Assembly: GCF_050789285.1 (NCBI RefSeq)
Contig: NZ_JBOUVX010000003.1
Coordinates: 310,001 to 374,000 of the forward strand
Length of the DNA: 64,000 nt
Direction of reading: 5' to 3'
DNA from: CAVPWP01 sp050789285
Lineage (GTDB): Bacteria > Pseudomonadota > Alphaproteobacteria > Rhodobacterales > Rhodobacteraceae
Shown: positions 23,850 through 32,625 of the stretch, one piece after another
Layout of the letters: every line of letters begins with the position of its first letter
Position numbering within the stretch: the stretch's first letter is position 1
Program-made: the position numbers and the translations under genes
The notes under the pieces: generated by a model
The model's input: the letters and a program-made list of their open reading frames with translations, nothing else
The model's database searches: none
Told to the model about the DNA's origin: nothing

Positions 23850-24571
23850 AGCGCGATTTCGGCGAAGGACCGCCGCAGCGCGTCCGACCAGGCCGAACTC
23901 ATGGCCGCGAAGCCGGAGTCGTTCGCTTCGATCCGGCGGCTGTAGGAGGCGCGGCAGGCGTCCTTCTCGATCACCAGAAGGTCCAGCGGCATTCCCACCG
24001 ACAGGTTCGACCGCAGCGTCGAATCCATCGACAGAAGCACCACCTTCTGCGCGTCCGCCAGCGTCAGGCGCGGGGTCACGACGCGGTCGAGGATGGGTTT
24101 GCCGTACTTGTGTTCGCCGATCTGAAGAAAGGGCGTGTCGGCGGTCGCCTCGATGAAGTTGCCTTCGGGATAGATCAGGAACATGCGCATGTCCCCGCCC
24201 TTGCGTTGCCCGGCCACGATCATCGTGGCGGTGGCGCTTTGCGCGTTCCGTTCCATCTTCGAGCGCACATCGGCCGAAACCTCGGACAACTCGCGCCCGA
24301 CCAGCTCGGCCACCTGAAGCATCGTCGGCACGTTCAGCACCGAGGGCGGGCCGTCGGGTTCGGTATGGCTTGCGGCCTCCTGAAGGCGGGCGATCGTGGT
24401 CTGGGTCACCGACAGGCTGCCCGCGGTCATGATGGTGACGATGCGTTCGCCCGGGTCCTCGAAGACGAACATCTTGCGGTAGATCGCGATGTTGTCGAGC
24501 CCCGCGTTGGTGCGGGTGTCCGACAGCAGCACCATTCCGGCATCCAGAAGAAGCCCCACGCAATAGGTCAT
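23846..24571 (-). CDS. Anbu proteasome-like peptidase
   Basis: A 241-residue Ntn-hydrolase of the Anbu family (ancestral beta subunit). It begins MTYCVGLLLDAGMVLLSDTRTNAGLDN, so removal of Met exposes Thr2 as the nucleophile, with Asp18 and a Lys in IYRKM as the expected partners. The AGSLSVTQTTIARL and LLSMDSTLRSNLSVG segments match the family. Anbu assembles into open rings, but its substrates are unknown. It is the last gene of the ATP-grasp/alpha-E/transglutaminase/Anbu cassette. Confidence 0.9.
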   Translation of the reverse strand: MTYCVGLLLDAGMVLLSDTRTNAGLDNIAIYRKMFVFEDPGERIVTIMTAGSLSVTQTTIARLQEAASHTEPDGPPSVLNVPTMLQVAELVGRELSEVSADVRSKMERNAQSATATMIVAGQRKGGDMRMFLIYPEGNFIEATADTPFLQIGEHKYGKPILDRVVTPRLTLADAQKVVLLSMDSTLRSNLSVGMPLDLLVIEKDACRASYSRRIEANDSGFAAMSSAWSDALRRSFAEIAL

Positions 24572-24645
24572 GCCCGACTCACTTCGTTTGCTCGATGTCG
24601 CAAGACACTATCAGCCGCAGGAGGAAGAGCAATCGACCCCCCCCT

Positions 24646-25464
24646 CTACTGCGCAGCCTGATTGACGACGACCACGACATCCATGATCTCGTCCCCCAAC
24701 CCCCGCACCACGCCGCGGATCGGCGCCGCCTCGGCCGCGTCGACACCCGACCCGATGCGGATGTAGCGGTCGTTGGGGCAGATGCGGTTCGACGGATCGA
24801 AGCCCACCCACCCCAGATCGGGCAGGAAGATCTCGGACCAGGCGTGCGAGGCCTCCTGCGCGGCCTCGTCCTCGGACGCGAAGAGATAGCCGGTGACATA
24901 TCGCGCGGGCATGTCCAGCAGCCGCGCCGCCGCGATCAGGGCATGGGAATGGTCCTGGCAGACGCCGTGGCCCAGGGCCAGCGCCTCTGCCGCGGTGGTG
25001 CCCTGCTCGGTCTGCCCAGGGGTATAGGCGATGGCGTCGGCGACCGCGTTCATCAGCGCATGCGCCCGGTCAAGCGCGCGATCGGGCGCGATCCCCGCCA
25101 CCGCGGTTTCGGCCAGGTCGGCCAGCGCCAGATCGGGCCGGGTGACGCGGGTCGAGCGCAGGTAAGCCGCGGGCGGGATCACCTCGCGGTGGCCGCGCAA
25201 CACGCCGGTCAGATCGACCGTCTCGACCACGCCGCGCACGGTGATATGGGCCTCGGAGATGGGGCCCACGTGCTTGGCCGTCTCGATCCAGTCGCCGGCG
25301 CCGTCGCGGAAGGCCGCCCCGCGCATCGCGGGGCCGGTGTCGATCGTCCACTCGACGGCGATCTGCCCGTCGAAAACCGACGGCGTCAGACGAAGCGACT
25401 GGATCACGCCCCGCTTGGGCGGGTCGAAGCGGTAGTGCGTGGTGTGATCGACGGTGATCCGCAT
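24646..25464 (-). CDS. Transglutaminase-like cysteine protease (Anbu cassette)
   Basis: A 272-residue protein with an N-terminal beta-rich domain (MRITVDHTTHYRFDPPKRGVI) and a C-terminal transglutaminase core. The triad is Cys169 in GHGVCQDHSH, His207 in ASHAWSE and Asp223 in GFDPSN. Bacterial members usually act as peptidases or amide-cleaving enzymes. The start lies one base after the stop of the alpha-E gene (TAG-G-ATG), so the two are translationally coupled. There are 74 bases to the Anbu gene. Confidence 0.92.
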   Translation of the reverse strand: MRITVDHTTHYRFDPPKRGVIQSLRLTPSVFDGQIAVEWTIDTGPAMRGAAFRDGAGDWIETAKHVGPISEAHITVRGVVETVDLTGVLRGHREVIPPAAYLRSTRVTRPDLALADLAETAVAGIAPDRALDRAHALMNAVADAIAYTPGQTEQGTTAAEALALGHGVCQDHSHALIAAARLLDMPARYVTGYLFASEDEAAQEASHAWSEIFLPDLGWVGFDPSNRICPNDRYIRIGSGVDAAEAAPIRGVVRGLGDEIMDVVVVVNQAAQ

Positions 25465-25465
25465 C

Positions 25466-26419
25466 CTAGCGCGCCTCGCCGCTGAGGTATTGTTCGTGGA
25501 TGATCGCCGTCAGCCCGGCCACGGCGTCGATCACGCCGGTCAGGAACTCGTGCAGGCCCACGTCGAAGACATCCTCGACCGTGATCTCGGACAACCGCGC
25601 AAGAAGCGCGCGGGACTGCGCCTGCGCGTCGCCCGAGCGGCCATAGCCGCGCGCCAGCGCCTCGAGATGGGTGTTGGCCTCGGTCGCGCAGGTGATCAGA
25701 GAGCGCGGCGACTTGGTGTTCAGGATCAGGAAGTCGGCGATCTTCGCGGGCGTGATCTCGCCGCCGTAGGCCCAGTTGAAGGCCCGGTGCGCCGACATCG
25801 CCCGCAGGATCGTGCGCCACTGGTAGTTGTCGAGGCCCGAGCCAACGAAATCGACCTGCGGCAGAAGCACGAAATACTTGACGTCCAGAAGCCGCGCCGT
25901 GGCATCGGCGCGTTCCAGCGCGTAGCCGATGTGCATGAAGCTCCAGCCGTCGTTGCGCAGCTGCGAATCCTCGATCGCGCCGCGAACCATGGACGAGTTG
26001 CGGATCGTCCAGTCGATCAGGTCGTTGACCGACAGCTTCGACCGTTCGGTGCGCCGAAGCTCCTGCATTTCCTGGAACGCGGTGTTGAGGGCGTCCCAGA
26101 CCTGGCTGGTCAGCGCCGTGCGCACGATCCGCCCGTTTTCCCGCGCGCGCGAAATGCACGAGGCGATCGAGGACGGGTTGTCGAGATCGAAGAACAGGTA
26201 GCTTTCGACATTGCGCTGGACCGGGTCGCCGTACTTCCCGACGAAGCCCCCCGCCGTGCCCGAGGCCTGAAGGATCGATTCCCATTCGTTGCGGAACCCG
26301 CCGCTGACCGACGGGATCAGCGCGTTCCGGCTGCCCACCTCGAGAAGGCGCGCAATGGTTTCGGCCCGCGCCATGTAGCGGGTGATCCAGAACAGGTTCT
26401 CTGCGGTCCGGCTCAGCAT
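25466..26419 (-). CDS. Alpha-E domain protein (Anbu cassette)
   Basis: A 317-residue all-helical alpha-E (COG2307) protein. The opening MLSRTAENLFWITRYMARAE and the GYALERADATARLLDVKY segment are typical. The biochemical role is unknown; members almost always occur next to the circularly permuted ATP-grasp protein. The ATG follows the ATP-grasp stop with no gap. Confidence 0.92.
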   Translation of the reverse strand: MLSRTAENLFWITRYMARAETIARLLEVGSRNALIPSVSGGFRNEWESILQASGTAGGFVGKYGDPVQRNVESYLFFDLDNPSSIASCISRARENGRIVRTALTSQVWDALNTAFQEMQELRRTERSKLSVNDLIDWTIRNSSMVRGAIEDSQLRNDGWSFMHIGYALERADATARLLDVKYFVLLPQVDFVGSGLDNYQWRTILRAMSAHRAFNWAYGGEITPAKIADFLILNTKSPRSLITCATEANTHLEALARGYGRSGDAQAQSRALLARLSEITVEDVFDVGLHEFLTGVIDAVAGLTAIIHEQYLSGEAR

Positions 26420-27844
26420 CTATTCGGCAAGCACCCAGGTGTCCTTCACGCCGCCGCCCTGCGAGGAGTTGACGACAAGCGAACCTTCGGTCAGCGCCAC
26501 GCGGGTCAGCCCGCCCGGCACGAGTTCGATCCTTTCGCCCACAAGACAATAGGGGCGCAGGTCGACGTGGCGCGGCGCGATCCCTTCCTCGACGAAGGTC
26601 GGCACGGTCGACAGCGCCAGCGTGGGCTGGGCGATATAGTTCTCGGGCGTCGCCATCAGCGTCTTGCGGAAGGATTCGATCTGTTCCTTCGTCGAGCGTG
26701 GCCCGACAAGCATCCCGTATCCGCCCGAGCCGTGCACCTCCTTCACGACGAGGTCGCCCAGGTTCGACAGCACATAGCCAAGATCGTCGGTCTTGGCGCA
26801 TTGCCAGGTCGGGACGTTCTTCAGGATCGGCTCTTCGCCCAGATAGAAGCGCACCATGTCGGGCACGAAGGTATAGATCGCCTTGTCGTCGGCCACCCCC
26901 GCCCCCGGCGCCGAGGCGATGGTGACCCCGCCCGAACGATAGACGTTCATCAGGCCGGGCACGCCCAGCATCGAATCGGGGCGGAAGCACAGCGGATCGA
27001 GGAAGGCGTCGTCGATCCGGCGATAGATCACGTCGACCTTCTGCGGCCCGCGCGTGGTGCGCATCCAGACGTAATCGCCCTCGACGAACAGATCCGGCCC
27101 CTCGACCAGTTCCACGCCCATCATGTCGGCAAGGAAGGAATGTTCGTAATAGGCCGAGTTGTAATGCCCGGGCGTCAGGATTGCGATCGTGGGCTCGCGG
27201 TCGCACTTGGGCGGGGCGACCGAGGCCAGCGTGCGCTTGAGAAGCGCGGGATAGCTTTCCACTGGGGCAATCCGGTTCTCGCGGAACAGATGCGGGAACA
27301 TGCGCATCATGATCTCGCGGTTTTCCAGCATGTAGCTCACGCCCGAGGGGGTGCGGCAGTTGTCCTCGAGCACGAAGAATTCGTCGGCGCCCGTGCGCAC
27401 AAGGTCGATGCCGACGATATGGCTGAAGACCCCGCGCGGCGGCTTCACGCCCATCACGGCGGGCTCGAAGGCCTCGTTCTGGTAGACAAGCTTCGCGGGC
27501 ACGCGGCCTGCCCGAATGATCTCGCCCCGGCCGTAGACGTCCATCAGGAAGGCGTTGAGCGCCCGGGCCCTTTGCTTGATCCCGCGTTCAAGCTTGCGCC
27601 ATTCGTCGAAGGCGAAGATGCGGGGGAACATGTCGAAGGGGATCAGCCGGTCGGGGTCGCCGCCTTCGCCATAGACGGCGAAGGTGATGCCGATGCGGCG
27701 GAACAGGGCCTCGGCCTCGGATTGCTTGAGGCTGCGCAGTTCCACCGGCATGTTCGCCGCCCAGGCTTCGATGCCGGCATAGGGCGGCCGCACGCGGTCG
27801 CCTTCGAACATCTCGTTGAAATAGGCCGGTTTCGACTGTCCCAT
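26420..27844 (-). CDS. Circularly permuted ATP-grasp protein, type 2 (Anbu cassette)
   Basis: A 474-residue COG2308 protein. Markers include MGQSKPAYFNEMF, GRGEIIRAGRVPAKLVYQNEAFEPAVMG, FVLEDNCRTPSGVSYMLENRE and VVKEVHGSGGYGMLVGP. ATP-grasp enzymes join a carboxylate to an amine using ATP, so a peptide- or amide-forming reaction is expected, with an unknown substrate. It is the first gene of the cassette; an 80-base gap upstream must hold the promoter. Confidence 0.93.
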   Translation of the reverse strand: MGQSKPAYFNEMFEGDRVRPPYAGIEAWAANMPVELRSLKQSEAEALFRRIGITFAVYGEGGDPDRLIPFDMFPRIFAFDEWRKLERGIKQRARALNAFLMDVYGRGEIIRAGRVPAKLVYQNEAFEPAVMGVKPPRGVFSHIVGIDLVRTGADEFFVLEDNCRTPSGVSYMLENREIMMRMFPHLFRENRIAPVESYPALLKRTLASVAPPKCDREPTIAILTPGHYNSAYYEHSFLADMMGVELVEGPDLFVEGDYVWMRTTRGPQKVDVIYRRIDDAFLDPLCFRPDSMLGVPGLMNVYRSGGVTIASAPGAGVADDKAIYTFVPDMVRFYLGEEPILKNVPTWQCAKTDDLGYVLSNLGDLVVKEVHGSGGYGMLVGPRSTKEQIESFRKTLMATPENYIAQPTLALSTVPTFVEEGIAPRHVDLRPYCLVGERIELVPGGLTRVALTEGSLVVNSSQGGGVKDTWVLAE

Positions 27845-27924
27845 GCGACAGACTTAGCAAGCCTGGCGAGGGAGAGGGAAGCGGGTAGCCGCACGAAACG
27901 CCACACTGCCTAAAAAAGCGGCAA

Positions 27925-29574
27925 TCAACGCTGGGAATTCCGCCAGTCCGGGTGAATCCACGGCTCGACGTTCATCGGCGGCAATGGCGGGCGGCCAAGG
28001 ATGTGGTCCGCCATCTTCTCGCCCACCATGATCGCGGGGGCGTTGAGATTGCCGTTGGTGATGCGCGGGAAGACCGAGGTGTCGACCACCCGCAGCGCGT
28101 CGACGCCGATCACCCGGCCTTCGGGATCGACCACCGCCATCGGGTCGGTCGCGGCGCCCATCCGGGTGGTGCCGCAGGGGTGATAGGCGCTTTCGGCATG
28201 GTCGCGCACGAAGGCGTCTATGTCGGCATCGCTGGTGACGTCGGTGCCGGGCTGGATCTCGCGCTTGACGAAGGGCTTGAAGGCCTCTTGCGCGAAGAGC
28301 TCGCGCGTCAGCCGGATCGCCTTGCGGAATTCGGCCCAGTCGTCGGGATGCGACATGTAGTTGAACCGGATCGAGGGCGCGGCGGCCGGATCGGGCGCGC
28401 TCAGGCGCACCTCGCCCCGGCTTTTCGACCGCATCGGCCCGACATGGGCCTGGAACCCGTGCCCTTCGGCCGCGACCTTGCCGTCATAGCGCACCGCGAT
28501 CGGCAGGAAATGGTACTGGATGTCGGGATAGTCGACGCCCGCTGCACTGCGGATGAAGCCCACCGTCTCAAGGTTGTTCGACGCGCCCGGCCCGGTCCGC
28601 GTGAACAGCCAGCGCGCGCCCACCCAGGCCTTTCCCGGCAGATTCCAGTACTTGAAAAGCGTGACCGGCTGAAGCGAGGCGATCTGGAAATAGACCTCGA
28701 GGTGGTCCTGAAGGTTCGACCCGACCCCGGGACGGTCGGCAATCACGTCAAGCCCGTGGGACTGAAGATGCGCGCCGGGGCCAATGCCCGACAGCATCAG
28801 CAGCTTGGGCGTGTTGATCGACGAGGCGGCAAGGATGACCTCGGCACGCGCGCGGATCGTCTCGACCCGCCCGCCCCGGTCGATCTCGACTCCGGTAGCG
28901 CGGCCCTGCTCGACCAGCACGCGGCGCGCCAGCCCGCGCACCAGCGTGCAGTTCGGGCCCCGAAGCGCCGGCTTGAGATAGGCCGCTGCCGCCGACCAGC
29001 GCCGACCCTGCCAGACGGTCTGCTCCATGGCGCCGAAGCCTTCCTGGTGAAGGCCGTTGTAATCCTCGGTCACGGGATAGCCCGCCTGCCTGCCGGCCTC
29101 GAGGAAGGCCGCGTGCAGCGGGTTGTCGCGCGGCCCCCGCGTGACGTGCAGCGGTCCGCCCTGCCCCCGCACCGGCGAGGCGTCGCCGCCGTGCCAATCC
29201 TCCATCCGGCGGAAGTAGGGCAGCACGTCGGCATAGCCCCAGCCGGCCGCGCCCTGGTCACGCCAGTGGTCGAAGTCGCGCGCGTGACCGCGCACATAGA
29301 CCATCCCGTTGATCGAGGACGACCCCCCGATCACCTTGCCGCGCGGCACGACAAGGCGGCGACCGCCCAGGTTCGGCTCGGGCTCGCTCTGCAAGCCCCA
29401 GTCGTAGCGCGCCATGTTCATCGGATAGGACAGCGCGCCGGGCATCTGGATAAAGGGGCCCGCGTCGCTGCCGCCGTACTCGACGACGATCACCGACCGC
29501 CCGGCCTCGGACAGCCGAAAGGCCACGGCGCAGCCCGCCGAGCCGGCGCCCACGATGACGTAATCGGCTTCCAT
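27925..29574 (-). CDS. betA: Choline dehydrogenase (GMC flavoprotein)
   Basis: A 549-residue GMC oxidoreductase. The FAD-binding motif VGAGSAGCAVAFRLSEAG is at residues 7-24, the GMC signature GKVIGGSSSINGMVYVRGHARDFD follows, and the active-site region reads SAYHPCGTTRMG and NGNLNAPAIMVGEKMADHI. Length and gene order (directly behind betB with a 17-base gap) support choline dehydrogenase, which oxidises choline to betaine aldehyde at the membrane. Other GMC alcohol dehydrogenases look similar, so the call rests partly on context. Confidence 0.9.
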   Translation of the reverse strand: MEADYVIVGAGSAGCAVAFRLSEAGRSVIVVEYGGSDAGPFIQMPGALSYPMNMARYDWGLQSEPEPNLGGRRLVVPRGKVIGGSSSINGMVYVRGHARDFDHWRDQGAAGWGYADVLPYFRRMEDWHGGDASPVRGQGGPLHVTRGPRDNPLHAAFLEAGRQAGYPVTEDYNGLHQEGFGAMEQTVWQGRRWSAAAAYLKPALRGPNCTLVRGLARRVLVEQGRATGVEIDRGGRVETIRARAEVILAASSINTPKLLMLSGIGPGAHLQSHGLDVIADRPGVGSNLQDHLEVYFQIASLQPVTLFKYWNLPGKAWVGARWLFTRTGPGASNNLETVGFIRSAAGVDYPDIQYHFLPIAVRYDGKVAAEGHGFQAHVGPMRSKSRGEVRLSAPDPAAAPSIRFNYMSHPDDWAEFRKAIRLTRELFAQEAFKPFVKREIQPGTDVTSDADIDAFVRDHAESAYHPCGTTRMGAATDPMAVVDPEGRVIGVDALRVVDTSVFPRITNGNLNAPAIMVGEKMADHILGRPPLPPMNVEPWIHPDWRNSQR

Positions 29575-29591
29575 TCCCCCTCGCTCGTCCC

Positions 29592-31043
29592 TCAGTAAGG
29601 GGCGACGACATCCCCCGTGGCCACGTAGACAGACTTGATCTGGCTGTAGTGATCTAGCGCATGGCGCGAGTTCTCGCGGCCCAGACCCGACGCTTTGACG
29701 CCTCCGAACGGCGCTTCGACCGGCGTCAGGTTGTAGGTGTTGATCCAGCAGGTGCCGGCCTGAAGCCGCGCCACGACCCGGTGCGCGCGCGCAAGATCAC
29801 GGGTGAAGACCCCGGCGGACAGCCCGAATTCGGTGGCGTTCGCGCGCGCGACGATCTCGTCCTCCTGCGCAAAGCGCAGCACGCTCATCACCGGGCCGAA
29901 GATCTCTTCGCGTGCGATGGTCATCGCGTCCGTCACGTCGGCAAAGACGGTGGGCGCGATCCAGTAGCCGGCGCGGTCGATCCGGGTGCCACCAGCCACA
30001 AGCCGCGCGCCTTCGGCCACAGCGGCCTTGATATAGCCCATCACGATTTCGCACTGCCGGGCCGAGACTTGCGGGCCGTAATTCACGCTTTCGTCCAGCG
30101 GATCGCCGACCACCACACCGCTCAGCCGTTCGCCCAGCCGCGCAAGAAACACGTCGTGGATCGCCTCCTGCACGAAGACGCGGGTGCCGTTCGAACAGAC
30201 CTGCCCCGAGGAGTAGAAGTTGCCGTTGATCGCCGCGCTGACCGCGTTTTCCAGATCGGCGTCGTCGAAGACGATCAGGGGCGACTTGCCGCCAAGCTCC
30301 ATCGTGACGTGCTTCATGCCCGCGGCCGCCGCGGCATAGACCTTGCGCCCCGTCGGCACCGATCCGGTGAGCGACACCTTGGCGATGCGCGGATCGGTGG
30401 CCAGCGCCGCGCCAACCGCCCCCATCCCCTGCACCACGTTGAAAAGCCCCGGCGGGGCCCCGGCCTCGATATAGATCTCGGCAAGTTTCAGGGCGCTGAG
30501 CGGGGTCGTTTCCGAGGGCTTGAAAACCATCGCATTGCCGCAGGCCAGCGCCGGGGCCGATTTCCAGCTGGCGATCTGGATCGGATAGTTCCAGGCCCCG
30601 ATGCCGGCGCAGATGCCCAGCGGCTCACGCCGGGTATAGACGAAGTTCTCGCCCAGCGGAATGAAGTCGCCGGTGTCCCCGGCGATGATGCCGCCGAAGT
30701 ATTCAAGGCAATCGGCCCCGCTTGCGGCATCGGCCACCAGCGTCTCCTGCAGCGGCTTGCCGGTGTCGAGCGTCTCGAGAACGCTCAGGTCACGGTTGCG
30801 GACGCGCATGATCTCGGCGGCGCGGCGCAGGACGCGGCCGCGGGCGGCGGGCGTTTCGGCCGCCCACAGGCGCTGCGCCGCCTCGGCCGAAGCGATCGCC
30901 GCGTCGAGAACGGCGGGCGTGGCCGCGTGAAGCCGCGCGATGACCTCGCCCGTGGCGGGATAGAGGACCTCGATCACCTCGCCCGCGGGATCGTCGAGAT
31001 AGGCGCCATTCACGAAATGGCTGCCGTTCGGCTGGGCGCGCAT
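29592..31043 (-). CDS. betB: Betaine-aldehyde dehydrogenase
   Basis: A 483-residue NAD-dependent aldehyde dehydrogenase. Cofactor and active-site motifs are GAWNYPIQIASWKSAPALACGN, MELGGKSPLIVFDDAD with the catalytic Glu, and SSGQVCSNGTRVFV with the catalytic Cys. It oxidises betaine aldehyde to glycine betaine, an osmoprotectant and carbon source. The start MRAQPNGSHF is chosen for the GGAGGG box nine bases upstream and because BetB proteins are about 485 residues long. No betI-type repressor gene is adjacent. Confidence 0.93.
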   Translation of the reverse strand: MRAQPNGSHFVNGAYLDDPAGEVIEVLYPATGEVIARLHAATPAVLDAAIASAEAAQRLWAAETPAARGRVLRRAAEIMRVRNRDLSVLETLDTGKPLQETLVADAASGADCLEYFGGIIAGDTGDFIPLGENFVYTRREPLGICAGIGAWNYPIQIASWKSAPALACGNAMVFKPSETTPLSALKLAEIYIEAGAPPGLFNVVQGMGAVGAALATDPRIAKVSLTGSVPTGRKVYAAAAAGMKHVTMELGGKSPLIVFDDADLENAVSAAINGNFYSSGQVCSNGTRVFVQEAIHDVFLARLGERLSGVVVGDPLDESVNYGPQVSARQCEIVMGYIKAAVAEGARLVAGGTRIDRAGYWIAPTVFADVTDAMTIAREEIFGPVMSVLRFAQEDEIVARANATEFGLSAGVFTRDLARAHRVVARLQAGTCWINTYNLTPVEAPFGGVKASGLGRENSRHALDHYSQIKSVYVATGDVVAPY

Positions 31044-31120
31044 GGCCTGTCCCTCCGTGGTGTCGTCGTTCGCGCAGGCCCAGCTTTGGCCCCATTCCCT
31101 TGCCGGGGCAAGGGTGCGCG

Positions 31121-32581
31121 TCAGTCCTTCGACCGGCCGTGGATGTGCTTGCGCAACCGCGAGGGGGTGGATTTCTTGCGGTCCTTGTAGGGGTTCTGGT
31201 CGGACTGGCTGCGCAGCGTCAGCCGGATCGGCGTGCCCGGCATGTCGAAACTGTCGCGCAGCCCGTTGATCAGATAACGCTCGTAGCTTTCCGGCATCTT
31301 CTCGGGGTTCGAGCACATGACGACGAACCCGGGCGGCCGGGTCTTGGCCTGGGTCATGTAGCGCAGCTTGATCCGGCGGCCCGAGGGCGCCGGCGGCGGA
31401 TGCGCCTCGACCATGCCCGCCAGCCAGCGGTTCAGCGGCGAGGTCGGCACGCGGCGGTTCCAGACGTCATACGCGCGCAGCACCGCGTCGTGCAGCTTGT
31501 CGAGGCCCCTGCCCGTCAGCGCCGACACCGTCACCAGCGGCGCGCCGCGCAACTGCGGCAGAAGCTTCTCGAAGGCCTCGCGCAGTTCCTTCAGCTTGGC
31601 CTGCTTGTCGGCCTCGACGTCCCACTTGTTGACCGCGACCACCACCGCGCGGCCCTCGCGCTCGGCCAGATCGGCGATGCGCAGGTCCTGCTGCTCGAAC
31701 GGGATCGCCGCGTCGAGCAGGACGACCACCACCTCGGCGAACTTCACCGCGCGCAGCGCGTCGCCCACCGACAGCTTTTCGACCTTGTCCTGAATCCGCG
31801 CCTTCTTGCGCATCCCGGCGGTGTCGAAGAGACGCACCGGCGTGCCATCCCAGTCAAGCCGGACCGAGATCGCGTCGCGGGTGATGCCCGCCTCGGGGCC
31901 GGTCAACAGCCGATCCTCGCCGAGGATCTTGTTGATCAGCGTCGACTTTCCGGCGTTCGGACGACCGACGACGGCGATCTGAAGCGGCTTTTCGGCGGTG
32001 GGCACGCGCGGCCCGGCGTCGTCTTCGTCGCCCTCGTCGATGTCGACTTCGGTCTCGGGGGCGCTTTCCTCGGCCCGTGCCTCGGCCGCCTCGACCAGCG
32101 GGCGCAGGATCGACATGAGCTCGCCCATCCCCTCGCCATGTTCGGCCGACAGGCGCAGCGGCTCGCCCAGGCCCAGGGCATAGGCGTCAAGCACGCCCGC
32201 GTCCGCCGCCCGACCTTCGGCCTTGTTAGCGGCCAGGATGACGTGGGCCGACCGCCGCCGCAGGATGTCGGCGAAGACCTCGTCGGCGGGCAGGACGCCG
32301 GCACGGGCGTCGATCACGAACAGGCAGGCATCCGCCATGTCGACCGCGCGTTCGGTCAGCTTGCGCATTCGGCCCTGCAGGCTTTCGTCCGTCGCCTCTT
32401 CAAGGCCGGCCGTGTCGATCACGGTGAACCTCAGGTCGCCCAGCCGCGCCGCGCCTTCGCGCAGGTCCCGCGTCACGCCGGGCTGGTCGTCGACCAGCGC
32501 CAGGCGTTTGCCGACCAGGCGGTTGAACAGCGTCGACTTGCCCACGTTGGGACGTCCGACGATGGCAAGGGTGAAGGTCAT
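31121..32581 (-). CDS. der: Ribosome-assembly GTPase Der (EngA)
   Basis: A 486-residue protein with two tandem GTPase domains: GRPNVGKST at residues 9-17 and GRPNAGKST near 211. An acidic linker (EVDIDEGDEDD) separates them, and a KH-like C-terminal domain (RYMTQAKTRPPGFVVMCS) ends with a basic tail. Der acts in 50S subunit maturation. It follows the bamB gene by 44 bases, as in many proteobacteria. Confidence 0.97.
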   Translation of the reverse strand: MTFTLAIVGRPNVGKSTLFNRLVGKRLALVDDQPGVTRDLREGAARLGDLRFTVIDTAGLEEATDESLQGRMRKLTERAVDMADACLFVIDARAGVLPADEVFADILRRRSAHVILAANKAEGRAADAGVLDAYALGLGEPLRLSAEHGEGMGELMSILRPLVEAAEARAEESAPETEVDIDEGDEDDAGPRVPTAEKPLQIAVVGRPNAGKSTLINKILGEDRLLTGPEAGITRDAISVRLDWDGTPVRLFDTAGMRKKARIQDKVEKLSVGDALRAVKFAEVVVVLLDAAIPFEQQDLRIADLAEREGRAVVVAVNKWDVEADKQAKLKELREAFEKLLPQLRGAPLVTVSALTGRGLDKLHDAVLRAYDVWNRRVPTSPLNRWLAGMVEAHPPPAPSGRRIKLRYMTQAKTRPPGFVVMCSNPEKMPESYERYLINGLRDSFDMPGTPIRLTLRSQSDQNPYKDRKKSTPSRLRKHIHGRSKD

Positions 32582-32625
32582 GGGCGGTTCCCGATTCGAA
32601 GCGCGCGTTCTACACCGCTCGCCCC

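Noticed and set aside
25454..27913. A plus-strand reading frame of about 820 codons over the Anbu cassette
   Set aside because: Antisense shadow; the minus-strand genes have conserved motifs and tight coupling.
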